From NCBI GenBank assembly GCA_028023455.1, contig JAQFVV010000003.1:2520925-2584924 (forward strand): a stretch of DNA of 64,000 nt, written 5' to 3'. This DNA is from Epiperipatus broadwayi. Its lineage: Eukaryota; Onychophora; Udeonychophora; Euonychophora; Peripatidae. A model generated the notes under the pieces. It saw only the letters and a list, made by a program, of their open reading frames with translations, was not told where the DNA came from and ran no database searches. Positions 14,335-26,976 of this stretch are shown here, one piece after another (the stretch's first letter is position 1; each line of letters opens with the position of its first letter). A program made the translations under genes and the position numbers.

Positions 14335-14870
14335 TGTAATGCTAGTGAGAGAAATGTTATAAAACCTACATATATCTGCATTACATATTTCATAATTTTT
14401 AAAAAAAATTAATTATGATCAAATTTATTTGAAATTATAATTAAAGTCACAATTATTTAAGTAGTTTTAAAAACATAGTTTTGTAAAAATAAAAATAAAT
14501 ATTGCGTATATTTTTTTTTTTAAAAGAGAATAAAACTATTTATTAAAAGCAGGTGGGAAAAAGAATTAGAAAACAAAAGAGATTTATAAACTCTCTTCTT
14601 TTTAAAGAAATGTTAAAATGTTAAAAGTAAATGTGTACAAATAAATTTTAGTAGAAATCAAAAATAAAAAGATTAATTAATTAATTTGAAATGCTAGTAA
14701 ATTTTTGATTGATAATAAAATCAAAACCAATAATTGTAATAATTAGAAACTATGTAAACTATCTCATAAAAGTCATAATAGATTAATCTAAGAAAAAAAT
14801 TAGATCATGTGCAATGTAAAAATCAATCAGATTAATGAAATGTAATTTAATTTTAAAAAAACAGATTCAA
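14335..14870 (+). repeat. LTR-like direct repeat, left copy
   Basis: It begins TGTAATGCTAGTGAGAG after ATAT and matches 16782-17290 with visible but moderate divergence. Shared blocks include AAGTAGTTTTAAAAA, AGAGAATAAAACTATTTATT and ACTATGTAAACTATCTCATA. The TGTAA start, preceded by ATAT, resembles the LTR family at 11.3 and 46-51 kb. The likeness becomes too weak to follow after about 14870. Confidence 0.65.
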
Positions 14871-16781
14871 GTTACAAATAAAATATTTAAAAATAAAAAT
14901 AGAATTTGTTTTATAAGAGTTAGTAATGAAAAAAACTAATCTGTAATAGAGCCAAAACAAAAATGGGGGTTCAAAATAATATAGAGGAAATAATAATTAC
15001 TAAGAAGTTATGTATTGAGCTTAATATAATAAGCTTACTAATGTTTAGATATTAAACTTAGTTAAAAGCAAGATATTAAAACTAGTTAAAGCCAAAAGAT
15101 ATAAAATTATGTCTAAAAAGTATTTAAACACAACAAGAATATATTTTATTTGGAGAGACCTAGTTCAAATGTCATCCAATGTGGATAATGAAGTGCCATA
15201 AATTAAACCAGCATAATAAAAGTTAAAAAAGTAAAATCATAACTAAAATTTAAAAAAACAATTTCAAAACTAAAATTTAAATTAAACACTAAATTGCATA
15301 GATAATAAAAGTTAAAATCAGTGAGCAGTGTGAGAAGAGAAATGAACCAAAACAAGCAAATTATATTATTATGTATATAAGACAATTAATAATAGTTAAA
15401 AATATAATGTAAATAAAAAGGAGAAAGAAGAAAATATGGTCAGAGATAAATAATTTATTATTGGGGATTGTTTATAGTCAATGGGAATTAGGACTGGGTT
15501 GGTTTTTTTTTTTTTTTTTTGGAGTTAGTCGAACACTTCATTCAATTTAAAATAGTTAAAAATTATGAAAATAAAAGAACTGCTTCACAAAGATTAAGGG
15601 GTTAGAATTTATATTAATCTGATACATTTTTTTTTTTAAAAAAAAAAGGGAAAAGTTTATTGTACATGGATTACAGAAATGGAAATAAAGTTAAATAAAT
15701 AAAATAAAATATTTTTTTTTAAGAATTAATAACATAAAGGAAATAGAGTAAAATAAAATTATTTTAGAGAAATAATACCCAAAAATGGAAATAAAAAAAT
15801 AGTTAAATGGAAGTACAATGAGAATTTATCACTTAGAGTAAAGTAAAAGTTTTAGAGTAAATATATGATAATAAAATAAAAGTTTTTTTTTTTTTGTAGA
15901 GAATCAAAATACATTGAATAAAGCCTAGAATAAATAAAATGAAATCTATGATAAAAAGTAAATAAAGTGGTGCAAAATAATCTCTTAAGTGTAGATTATG
16001 TGTAGGTTGATAGAGTCATGGAGGGAGGGGAAATGTGCAGATAATATTGAGGAGGGGGTATTAAATGTAGGCTGTTGCTGTGTGACCTTAAGACCTGTAA
16101 TAGACAAGAAAATGGGAGAGTTTTTTGATAAAATGAGGATCCAGCAGAAAGGATCTGAGTCAATCCACCATTCTAGGAGAAGTCATCCTAGTCTCTTATC
16201 TAAAAAATATGCACACTGGAAAAATAGATCCAGCATAAACTGTAAATCAGTTCATTGGAAAAAAATTTCCAACATGTTGTAATAAGCCTTGTTTTTAGCA
16301 TAACCCAAATGATCAGTAGATGAATACTGCCATTAACAGTGACTCTGTATTTTAAGATGCAGTCCCAAAGGAGAAATTCCTGAGCTTATTTAATCCACTG
16401 AAAGAGAAATTCCCAGTAAATTGATAAATAATTTAAGTATTTTTTTTGTTGTGTAAGTCAGATATAAGCCAGATGTATTCTGCCAATTGCAGCATTCACC
16501 CTCTTTGTACACATTGGAAAAATGCATGTTGTCCCTCATGATAATCACAAATGATATAATCATTACCAGCCAATGTAGATTATAGCCTATGAGATGAAGC
16601 AGCATAAAAAGTCACCTTCTGTGGTTTGTTTATCTGTATGCAATCCAAAGCTTATTTTAGATAAATAAAAATGAATATAAAAATCAAATGATAAAGCTAA
16701 AAATAAAAGTTGAAAATAAGATGTCAGGGCTAAAATGGGTCAAATTGATCCATTTTACTTTTCAAATGGAGAGAGGTGTGA
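14871..16781 (+). other. Possible internal region of an old LTR element
   Basis: This is A-rich DNA between two LTR-like direct repeats. Several small frames exist, the longest at 15998-16282 (94 codons), but none shows a gag, protease, reverse transcriptase or integrase motif. A purine-rich stretch GGAGAGAGGTGTGA (16768-16781) sits directly before the right repeat, where a polypurine tract would be. I found no convincing primer-binding site. It may be a non-autonomous or heavily decayed element. Confidence 0.35.
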
Positions 16782-17300
16782 TGTAACACTATTGAGAAAT
16801 ATATGCTATATTTTTTTTTAAATTAATTATAATCAAATTTATTTGAAAGAATAGTTAAAGACATAATTATTTAAGTAGTTTTAAAAATGTAGTTTTGTAC
16901 AAATAAAAAGATTGAGTATATTTTTCTTTTAAAAGAGAATAAAACTATTTATTAAAAGCAAGTGGAAAAAAGAATTAGAATTTTAAAAAAAAGAGAGTAA
17001 ACTCTCTCCTTAATGAAATGTTAAAATTTTAAAAATAAATGTGTACAAATAAATTTTAGTAGAAATCAAAAATAAAAAGATTAATTAATTAATATGGAAT
17101 GCTAGTAAGATATTTGATTGATAATAAAATTGAAATCGATAATTGTAATAATTAAAAACTATGTAAACTATCTCATAAAAGCAATAGTAGATTACTCTAA
17201 GAAAAAGATTAGATAACATGCAATGTAAAAATCAATTAGATTAACAAAATGTAAAAATTAATTTTAAAAAACATTCAAGTTACAATCAAAATTAAAAAAT
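16782..17300 (+). repeat. LTR-like direct repeat, right copy
   Basis: It begins TGTAACACTATTGAG and parallels 14335-14870. Downstream, AGTATAAAAAGTC (about 17336) could be the LTR TATA box, so the true LTR may run further. A possible end is ATTGTTATA at about 18091, similar to the ATTGTTATA end of the 51.1-kb LTR, but this end is not supported in the left copy. Confidence 0.6.
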
Positions 17301-17703
17301 AATGATAAAAAATTAAAACAATGTGAGAGGAAAAAGTATAAAAAGTCACAACTCTCTATTATTATTAGACTAGTCTTCAATCTGTAATTCAGTCCAGTCT
17401 GCATTTTGTGATCAAGTTATTCAGCTTTTTCCACTCTTTAGTCTGTAAGTCATTCTGGTCTTCTTTTTGTGATTGATTCATTACATTATTTATTGCTCCA
17501 GTGATTCAGAAATCTAATGATGAATAGAATCATTCATTATTGCTGTGGAAAATATTACTGCAGAAGCCACAGATCTAGCAACATGTGGTACTAGATTGCT
17601 TTAGAAGTGTTTGACTGGGTTTCCAGCTTCAAAGTCATCCTAAAATCATCTGAACTCTCATTGGAAACTGATGTCAAAATGGTAAAATAGAAATTTCCAC
17701 AAA

Positions 17704-17811
17704 CACTCTCTCTCTTTCCCTCTCTCCCCCTCCCTCCCCCTCCCTCCCTCCCTCCCTCCCCCCTTCCCCTCCCTCTCCCTCTCCCTCTCTCTCTCCCTCC
17801 CTCCCTCTCTT

Positions 17812-17845
<34 letters not shown>

Positions 17846-17863
17846 CCTCCCTCTCTCCCTCCT
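17704..17863. repeat. (CT)/(CCCT) polypyrimidine microsatellite
   Basis: About 160 bp of pure pyrimidine made of CT, CCT and CCCT units, with the purine strand on minus. Mirror-symmetric stretches mean triplex (H-DNA) formation is conceivable. Three overlapping minus-strand frames of Arg/Glu/Gly repeats arise only from this repeat and are not genes. Confidence 0.95.
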
Positions 17864-18539
17864 TGCCAAGACAAAAAAAATGGAAAACAAGTTTTGAAAC
17901 CACTGGTGGAGATCAAAACAGCAAAAAATTGGAAATTGACAATCATGAAAACCTGGGTAAATATATTTTGATTACTGTCTATAGACAATTTATTTTTAAA
18001 TGAAATGAACTTTAATAAATGAATGACTATTGTAAAAATTAGCCTGATTAATTTACTTATATTTCTTTATGTAAAATATTAGATTGTTATATTATATATG
18101 TGTGCTTGAATAAATATTAATGTTTTTTTAAATATTATTTGGTCTATTTTCTCTCTCTTTCTCTCTTGTCATTGTGGCACCATGAATTTAAAGTTATAAA
18201 CAATTGTATATGTTAAGTTAAATGTGCTGGACCCCTGATATAGAGTACGAGCTAGCTTGAAATATGTCAAGAACTGGCTTGTATGCCTGTCATCTGAAGC
18301 ATGCCAACTATATAATATATGGTTGGGTAGTGCCTGAGTTTTATTCTCAAAATAAATAAAATACTTTGGATGACAGGGGTTTGCCCCAGCAATCAAGGTG
18401 AGCCATGATCAGAAAATGTCATGTTATGATCTGTATAGCCCAATATGGCTGTGGGTATCATTGGTGGTTATGTTCTCAATGATATTTTCTTCTCTGCTTG
18501 AAGGAATGGTATGTTCCTATAGTTTTAAAGCCAAAAGAT

Positions 18540-19350
18540 AAAAGGTCTTATTTTACAAGGTATTTTAAACCTGACTAATATCGTAAATTTTTGGGGAACC
18601 TGGTTTAATACATATATTGTAGCAGAATAAAAAGTGAGCCATGAAAGAATGGTCCTGGTTTAATAACAACTTGTGAATTGCAATGCCATTTGTAACAGAA
18701 TAAAAGTGAGGATATGCTCTTCTCTTAATGCTTCACAGATTTGGGAGCCTATTGTAACTGAATAACTATAATGGCCATGTGAAATGAAAGCGAATATAAT
18801 CTGTTAAAAATATAGTCCAATCATTGGTTACCATTTGTAACTGAAAAAATATGAGACATACCTTATCCTTAGTCATGGTCTAATTACTGATTACCATTTA
18901 CAACAGAATAAAAACATGAACCAAGGAAAAATAATTCTAATTTATTAATGCCCATGAATTATAGCAACATTTGGAACAGAATAAAATTAATAAACCAAGT
19001 TAAAATGAATATCAATCAATGAATATCAATCAATGAATAACAATCTAACACTTAAGTTAATAAAACAATAATAAATAATCTTTGTTGTAATTTCTTAGAT
19101 TCCAACACCATTTAAAATGAATAAAAAATAAATAAAATTATTATGTCAAGCTATCCTTAAATATAAGCATTATTTGCATTAGACTAAAAATAAAGCAATA
19201 AAACTAAATATGACTATTTTATAAAAAATATATGTTTATTATATAGATCCCTTATAATAGAATAAAAATGATGACAAAGAATTAGGCAAATAAACCTTAA
19301 TATTCCTTATGAGTTAAAACATTGTTTATAACAATGCAATATTGTACCAG
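18540..19350. repeat. Decayed tandem satellite, about 70-bp period
   Basis: Variants of the phrase TTTGTAACAGAATAAAA recur at about 18615, 18692, 18754, 18834, 18899 and 18971, spacing 62-80 bp, with weaker matches near 19110, 19180 and 19255. Between them ATGGTC(C)TGGTTTAATAA-like segments also recur. This is an old, strongly diverged minisatellite, noncoding. Confidence 0.6.
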
Positions 19351-20664
19351 ATACTCAATCTATTCTGATCGCAGAGAGCACCACCAGATCACTACATATC
19401 TGGAAAATTTATTTACTATGATCGGAATGGATGATGATGATAGTTTGCACTGACTAAACTCAGGGACAAACAAAAGATCTTAAAATTGTTTAGACAATTG
19501 AGCAACAAAAGCACTAAGACAAACATCAGCCAAATTAAGCTTAAACATATTTAAAAAATTTTATTTAAGAGAAAATAAATTGTGAAGTATAAGTTTATGA
19601 CATAAGAAATAGGGTTAGCTCAGGCATGTACCAGAAAGACTAAATGCAATGCTCTGGCAGACCTACTGATCTTCTAATAACAAATTAAAAAGGGAGGAAG
19701 CAATTTCATTCAGCAGAAGATTCACCCAAACATTGGCTTTCCCATTCAGATATTTAAACAATACGTTCTCAAAATAAATCAATGAAACCAGCACCGGTGA
19801 GCTTTTTGAGGTCAGAAAAATGTGTCGAGCCCACAAATGTCATATTCTGGTAGAAGCTGCACCTATTATTACATTTAAAATAAAGATGATTGATTTACCT
19901 CGAGAACAACTGAAAATGTGATTTAAAATTAAAGGAAAACAAACAATTAAAACTGGCAAATCCCCAACCAAATGATAGGCAAAAAACTACTCTAGGTATC
20001 ATAATTAAAAATCTCAATAGGAGACAAGTAAATCATTAGAAAACTGGTTACGTCTGCCCCAGCAATTAAAGAAAATAAATTACAAATAATTATAATTAAA
20101 AAATAAATGCTCTGATAAATTTTAAGCTACACATAAATACAAAATAAATCTATCGAGAGTGCACATGAGTATGAAAATATGAAAGCTTTAAATACTTTAG
20201 CAGTGAAAGTCTCTCTCACCTGTAATTTCTAAAGGGATAAATATTATCTTCCTGCTGGTGACTTATAAAATTACAAAGAAAAAACAATTCTAGTTTCCAC
20301 TTTCAGAGATATAAGAAATGAAGAAATGAAATCTCCACCTGTGGAAGACTAGGAAAATAAAGTCACCAGCCAAAAAATTTTGGTGGTTTGCAAAAGTGTA
20401 AACACAGTATTTAAAAATTAATTATTGGCTACTAAAATAATTACAGGTAAGCATTTAAAATATACATGGCTGCCAAAGCATTTATAAAAAGTTTTAGGCA
20501 TAAAAATATAAAACTCACTTGTCACTCTCCAATAAACAAAAATTGAAAGCAAATTTGGAATCTTAAAACTAAGATTCCAAGACACACTACAAAATACAAG
20601 AAAACACAACAAATATTATATATGAGGCTAAATATTGCTTATGAATACAGATTTATAATTATTT
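19351..20664. other. A+T-rich DNA without recognisable genes
   Basis: Nothing recognisable is seen. Small frames such as 20418-20612 on the minus strand show no domain. Confidence 0.5.
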
Positions 20665-21289
20665 TGAGCGGAGATTTAATTAAAAGAAATTTATCCTGGG
20701 AAGAATAAAAGAAAATTTTATCTTACCGAAAAGCACAGTTCACGTAGAGTGCGCTCATTTATTTTTGTCCATTTTCAGGTCCTTTGACAGTGGCAAGGTA
20801 GAAGCCATGGGATCTTGTTTATTTTAGGTGTTCATGGCAGGATTGAAGGAGAGTTGGCAGGCATGGGTCTATCCTTTTGAGTTAAACTAGCATAACATAT
20901 TGTTGGTTATAAAACGTATAACAGTATATTTTGGCATCCCGGAGAAAGCCAAATTGTTTAGTATTTTGCTTTTAAAGATTAAATGTCCAAACTGCTAATG
21001 GTACAAACATTGAAGAGGTTAATCTGAATGAATATTGGAACTAAGTAGCTGAGTGACTCACTTTGATGGAGTGCTGACTTAATCTCTCTAGGATAGAATA
21101 GAATAGATTAACCCATGAAAATTTTGGTGTTATTTATACCTCCACTCGATTTTCTATGTAAACTAGCCTTGTTGTTTAATTCTACACCTCAGGGCAGGGG
21201 AAAATCTTAATCTCCCACTCAATCCAATTTAAGAATTCTACCCAGGAATTATAAAAAAAAAAATAACACAATTAAATCTCCGCTTTTAG
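20665..21289. mobile_element. Possible terminal-inverted-repeat element, 0.62 kb
   Basis: GAGCGGAGATTTAATTAAAAG at the left (written here to its 20-base core GAGCGGAGATTTAATTAAAA) mirrors ACAATTAAATCTCCGCTTTT at the right. An inner match, TCCTGGG / CCCAGGA, lies about 30-45 bp further in. The interior is noncoding. Ends and target duplication are unclear. Confidence 0.45.
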
Positions 21290-22524
21290 TATGAGTTTAC
21301 AATGATTAAAATAAAAGCAACAGGAATGTAATTAGCTAGCCAGCTTGTTTTTTAATCAGATTGATTATAAAAAAAAGTAAAAACAAGCAGAATAGAAAAC
21401 TATTTTAAAAACAGTTTTATAAAAATTAAAATGATCTATTTTAAATATAAAAGAGTAGTGTTTTAATACATGTACTCTTTTTTAAATAATAATAATAAAA
21501 ATTTAAACATTAAACATTCAATGAAAATTAAAAGTTTAAAATCTTTTTTAATTTTTTTTCTTTTTTTGTAATATACCATTGAATCAGATATCAATCCGGT
21601 TCAATACAATACTACATAAAATAATTGCTAACTTATCTCTCAACTTTCATCAAACTTGCAGCATTATAAAATAAAATCGTATTAGATAACATTAAAATGT
21701 ATAATATCCAATCACATCAATATATAAAATAAGTGATAGATTCCTATTTAATGCTTATTCAAACACAACTGACAAATCATATCCATTTACTCTTCAATTT
21801 AATAAAGCTAAGTTGTTAAAAGTTTAGACTATAATCATCAAAACATGTGAAGAATTATTAGTGTTTATTATAATCAAATATTAATATTAAAATTTAATAT
21901 CTAAACTAAATTTATGATCCACATCAAGGAACTTTAAATATAAGTAAGGCAAATCATTAATTTGTAATTAGAATAAAATATATTACTATTATCAGCTCTA
22001 TAATAATAAAATTACGATTTTTATGGTTGTATACTGACAATATAATATTCACTTTAATCATTAATGGCATAAAAATAAAATATGCAATCATTTTATTGCA
22101 ACTAGCTTTACTTACCTTTGATAATTGCCATATTTATATTTTGATCAATCATCAAATCAATTCATATATAATTTCCATCTTAATATAACTGTTACTTGTT
22201 ACTAAAAATAATTACAATATGCTTCTAATTACTTATTAAATATTTAAGAATATCAAATCAATTTATTGCTATATAAAAATCTATACTTGTTAGATAAATA
22301 CAAAGAAAATGATATGTAATTATATCTTCTTACTTAACATGTAGATTGGGTTCTGAATTATTTTGTAACTGATTCTAATGAATTATGTGATGTAATCAAT
22401 TAGTGAATATTGTCTCATTCAAATATGATTAACCAATAAATTTGTACTGTAAAATTGAATGGCAACCATGCAAGTTTACTGTTTTAAATTAATTCAAAAT
22501 TTATTAACAAATAAATATAAATTA

Positions 22525-22531
<7 letters not shown>

Positions 22532-22576
<45 letters not shown>
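22532..22576. repeat. (AT)n microsatellite
   Basis: A pure AT dinucleotide run of about 45 bp in otherwise featureless A+T-rich DNA (21290-23870). The stretch 23600-23790 is locally GC-richer and A/G-rich but shows no gene. Confidence 0.95.
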
Positions 22577-22577
<1 letters not shown>

Positions 22578-23876
22578 CAAGTAAATATTTAAAATATATA
22601 CATATGATTCAATTATGCTTTATTAAATAGGTTTTTCAATTGACATTAATTCTTATAAATTAAATATGTGATTGTGTATCCAAACTTCACCTATGAAATG
22701 CTTAAACTAAAAATGTTTATTTATCCCCTTTACCTACCCATTTGAATTCACAAAAAATTAAGAATAAATTTTAAATAAATTCTAATTTATTACAATAAAT
22801 AACAAATATATATAATTTTTAAAATAAATATAAAGAATTAATAACTATAAAATAGTCATTACCACAAAAAATAATTAAAGAAAGGAATTTTAATTTTATA
22901 TATCTTTATTTTTAATTTCACAAACTCTCAATTTTGAAAATATATAAATACAATTTCATAGACACTCATCACATTCTCATAAAATCAAAAAAATAATATA
23001 TAAATACTATATTACAATTTTTTAATTAATTTAATTTCTTTTTTTACACTCTATTTTATTTTTATTTTATATTAATAATTTAAACAAAAAATAATATTTA
23101 GTAAATTCTAATTATTAAAAAATAATACTAATTATTAAATCAGTGGGGAGAAAATTATCATTATAATACAAACCATAATACAAATATCTATCAAATAAAT
23201 AAAAATTATCTCAAATATTATAAAATAATAAAATATCTAAATAAATAATAAAAACTATAAATTCTAAGTTATCAGTAAAAAATAATTACTACATTATTGA
23301 ATATCATGAGGGTAAGAGTGAGTAAATTATGCATTATTACATACAAACCATAATACAAAGTATCTATCAAATAAATTACCAGAGATAATAATTCTAAGTT
23401 GAGTAAACTATGGAAGGGTAAGAGTGAGTAAATTGCATATAACAAACCAAACAGGCTAAAAGAATAAAACACCAAGAAAGAAAAACAGAAAAAAAAAAAA
23501 AAACCCAAAGGAAACAAGCAAATAAATAGGGGAGAGAGAGAGAAGTTTAAACACAGGAAGGGGAAACAAAACCCAAAACAAACACACAACAGAAAAGCGA
23601 AAACGAAAGTGGGCGAAAAAGTCCCGATATTTTTATCGGTGATAAAACTAGAAAGAAAAAAAACAAAATAAAAGACTACAAAAGCAAAAAAACAATTTCA
23701 CGCACGAAAAAAGCGACAAAAGAAGAAAAAGGCGGAGGAAAGAAAAAGAGGACGGGGCGGGCAAAGAAATTGCGAAACGGGTCGGCCAAAGGAGTACCAC
23801 AGATGTGTTGTAACACATATGCACTTTTTTAAATATAAGAAAGTCAAGGACATTCCTAATTTATATATATATGAAA

Positions 23877-24082
23877 TTAATGGTAAATACAATATTATAG
23901 TCTAAATTCTTTTGTAGCGCTTTCAACTATGTGGTAATCCTTGTCAGCTTTAACTGAATTTTAAATTTTTAAACTTAATATTAAGTTTAAAATTTTGAAA
24001 TTCACTTAGAGCTGACAAAGATTACCACATAATCAAAAATACTACAAAAGAATTTAGACTATAATATTGTATTTACCGTTAA
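23877..24082. mobile_element. Near-palindromic hairpin element flanked by TTAA
   Basis: The left arm (about 23881-23970) and right arm (about 23985-24078) are close reverse complements. TGGTAAATACAATATTATAG on the left answers CTATAATATTGTATTTACCG on the right, and CTAAATTCTTTTGTAG answers CTACAAAAGAATTTAG. Pairing continues to the centre at TTAAACTTAATATTAAGTTTAA. TTAA sits immediately outside both ends (23877-23880 and 24079-24082), as a TTAA target duplication would. TTAA is self-complementary, so it could also simply be part of the palindrome. Confidence 0.8.
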
Positions 24083-24379
24083 TTTATATTGTATATATAT
24101 TTTATAACAAGTAATGGAAATAAAAATATACTAAAGATTAATCTATCTATTCATTCACATTGTTCAAAAAGAATAAGATAAAAATAAATAATGGAAATTA
24201 ATTTATAATCAAAGAATAAGATTTATTTTTTTAAAATAAAATAATAATTACTAAGTTATGAAATATAAATGTGAATTTAAAAAAACATAATTCTCTTATA
24301 CTTTAAGCATGTAAATTAAATTTCTACTTAATTTAAATTATACTATCATCTATATCCTATAGATTTATATACACACACC

Positions 24380-24380
24380 A

Positions 24381-24450
<70 letters not shown>
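24380..24450. repeat. (AAT)n trinucleotide array at the LINE 5' junction
   Basis: About 23 uninterrupted AAT units end exactly where the LINE sequence starts (TCCCGCAGCAAATCTC at 24451). It may be the insertion target of the LINE, or a coincidental A+T-rich flank. Confidence 0.95.
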
Positions 24451-24664
24451 TCCCGCAGCAAATCTCTGCTGAGGTAAGAAGCAATACTTAAGTTCTCCGA
24501 TGTAAGTATTTATTTTTTCTTTTGTTCCAACTTGTTATTCGCAAAACAAACATAATACAGGAACAATCGAATCATATAATAGATTAATAGTGTTTTTTGA
24601 AAAATATCGGTGTGTTTTTATATCTTTTTTTAAAAAAAAAATATACTGACTTGAGTCAGAATAA

Positions 24665-25918
24665 ATGAGTGAATTAAGCACCAATATGAAATTAACAACA
24701 TCGTTAGTTTCAACATCGCCTATTTCGTATGCAAAAGTACTTAAAAGTAATAGCAATACTACAGCACCAACCCGAATACCGCGTTTCCGTAGAACAAACA
24801 CAAATGATATAAAAAATCTTGATCTAAACACTCGAGAAGAAAATCAACCCCCAGCTGCAATCTAGACAAAAGAAACACTTGAAAATGTGACGTACCATTT
24901 CTGTAATACGGTGCCTCGTATGTTATTTGAAACATTTCGCAGGTTTTTTCCACCAACATCGTTAGTACTCTCAGTAACCGATAATCAATGCTCATTATAT
25001 CGTTTCCCAAAAGCTTTATTATATGAAGCAATCATGCAAAATGCACTATGGGAAACAATCTCTTGTATCGCTGACCATCCAAATTCTCGATATATAACCA
25101 TTGATTTTTATATTCAGCAGCAAAAAGAACGTTTTCAATCCACTATTTTAGCACTTGATAATTACACACTCGTAATTATAGATGAAAACCGGAAAAATAT
25201 AATTACTGGAGTGCTTAAAAACACTTATCTTAAATACAACAAACAAGATTTTCAAAAAATGATAAACCCATTTGGAAAAGTAATTGCCCTACAGCCTATA
25301 TATTTAAAAGACACACCTATACCGATATGTAGTAATCATTTTGAATTTAAAATAAAACTACATAAAAATGTAGATGCCTCAACAATTCCAACACAGATTA
25401 CAGATCAAGAAGTGACACTCTCGCTTCACATAAGAGGTCTAAAGCCACATTGTTTTGGCTGTGGACAGAGAGGACACCTAGCAACTCAGTGCAATAACAC
25501 AAAAAGCAATCACTGTGAGCAAACTAAAATCCTCTTCCCAGAACAACCCAGTGATGATGAAAATAAAATTTATAATAACACTACATCCATTGGCAACCCA
25601 ATAATAGAAACCGTAAAAAAACATGTTCAAACACCCACAAACAAAAATGATAACGGAGCAGAATTGCCTATCCCAAAGACCAACCAAAAAAATAATAACA
25701 CAAAAACTAACACAGACACCCAAGTTTCAAACGAAAATAACTCGCAAGAAACCACAACACAAAATACAGCAATTACATCACAGAATCAGCATCTCAATAA
25801 AACAAAAGGTGTTCCAAGTAAAAATCAACAAACAGAAAATAAACACACACAGCTATATAATGAAAATATAAATCCAGATAATATAAAGATACCAATAATA
25901 AAGAAACTACAATTATAA
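24665..25918 (+). pseudogene. LINE ORF1 (nucleic-acid-binding, CCHC), one nonsense codon
   Basis: ORF1 proteins bind the element's RNA and form the ribonucleoprotein with ORF2. The frame runs from ATG 24665 to TAA 25916-25918 (418 codons), with one in-frame TAG at 24863-24865 that splits it into 66 and about 350 codons. The later ATG at 24887 is therefore probably not the native start. Visible parts are a Ser/Thr-rich N-terminus, a central fold-like region (FQKMINPFGKVIAL ... FEFKIKLHKN) of the type found before zinc knuckles in Tx1/jockey-like ORF1s, then the knuckle CFGCGQRGHLATQC (C-x2-C-x4-H-x4-C, nt about 25449-25491). A long Asn/Thr/Gln/Lys-rich, probably disordered tail follows. A frameshift near 25880-25910 probably cut off a further tail (next entry). 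Confidence 0.8.
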
Positions 25919-25938
25919 ACAAAACTGCATCAAACATA

Positions 25939-26253
25939 ATGGATGCAATAGAAGCCCCTCTTCCACCTATTCAAGAGAATACACCAGAGGGAAAAAGAAA
26001 GCCAGGTAGACCACCTAAAAACCATGAATCCAAAAAGGTAAAAAAAACAGACCAAAAGCACAACTCATCAGACATATACAACTTAGAATATGATGAAATA
26101 GAAATGGATGTAAGCCAACAACAAATGGACACCTGTTCAGTTTCATCACAAATTGCCTGTATAGAGTCTGAACCAATATTAAATGAAAGAAAAACTGATA
26201 ATAAACCCAACAATGTCTTAAATATGTATCAGCATCCATCTACTGCAATATAA
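25939..26253 (+). pseudogene. AT-hook-bearing tail, probably the end of LINE ORF1
   Basis: 104 codons, beginning 20 bases after the ORF1 stop in a different frame. Residues 19-27, KRKPGRPPK, match the AT-hook core (RGRP-like GRP flanked by basic residues), which binds the minor groove of A+T-rich DNA. A second basic stretch KKVKK follows, then an acidic, Ser/Asp-rich region. The frame is open for about 30 bases upstream of its ATG, so it was probably fused to ORF1 before a frameshift in the A-rich region around 25880-25910. It could instead be a separate small frame. The hook may bias the element to A+T-rich targets, but that is inference. Confidence 0.55.
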
Positions 26254-26316
26254 ACAAAAATTTAGTATTAAAAATAAATAAAAATATATACCCTGTAAAA
26301 AAATTATCCTAAAAAC

Positions 26317-26976
26317 ATGAAGATAAAAATTGTATCTCTCAACATTAGAGGCTTAAATGCCATCAAAAAACTTTTTGATCTCAAAAAATGGTTACATACA
26401 ACACAACCACACATACTGGGGCTATTGGAAACAAAAATATACAGCAGCTCTCAAATTGATCCATCAAAATATTTAGTCAGCCAAGGTTTTTGTGCCTGTT
26501 CAAGGCAATCAACATCACCATCAGGTGGCACAGGCATAATTATATCCCACAACTGCCCTTTCAATTCTTTTAAAATTATATATATCGACTCTAATCTCAT
26601 CATATTAACACTCCATCATAAAAATATCACACTTAACCTAGTATTTGTATATATACCACCAGGCCATGTCATCATCTCCAGAATAATAGTAACAATAAAT
26701 TGAATGCTTACAGCAACACCAAATCCCATAATACTCCTGGGAGATTTCAACATGACCTACCAAACTTTTGTCACCAAATGGATCCATCAAATAACAATGC
26801 CACTTATGAGTGCTGAAGGTTTTCTCCCATCAAACTCAATATCTTTTAATAACAATAGATATGTCATGATTTGTGTTTCTACTCACCAATGTTACATCAT
26901 TATTTTAATCTTGAACTCTGTCCATCTATAATCTCAGATCATGCTGCCCAGTTCATCACCCTCGACCTAACAAAAA
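26317..26976 (+). pseudogene. LINE ORF2, apurinic-type endonuclease domain
   Basis: The N-terminal endonuclease of ORF2 nicks the target DNA to prime reverse transcription. It starts at ATG 26317, 63 bases after the AT-hook frame. Catalytic blocks visible in order are VSLNIRGLN (Asn), LLETK (Glu, about 26419-26433), GGTGIIIS, FVYIPPG (Tyr), GDFN (about 26742-26753) and SDH (26936-26944), the conserved Asp-His near the domain end. A TGA at 26701-26703 interrupts it just before GDFN. A frameshift between about 26800 and 26935 moves SDH to another frame. All key residues are present; the breaks are what disable it. Confidence 0.8.

Noticed and set aside
17591-17988. Arg/Glu/Gly-rich frames
   Set aside because: Three overlapping frames all come from the polypyrimidine tract.
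24535-25031. Minus-strand frames opposite LINE ORF1
   Set aside because: They are antisense shadows of the ORF1 coding sequence with no motif of their own.
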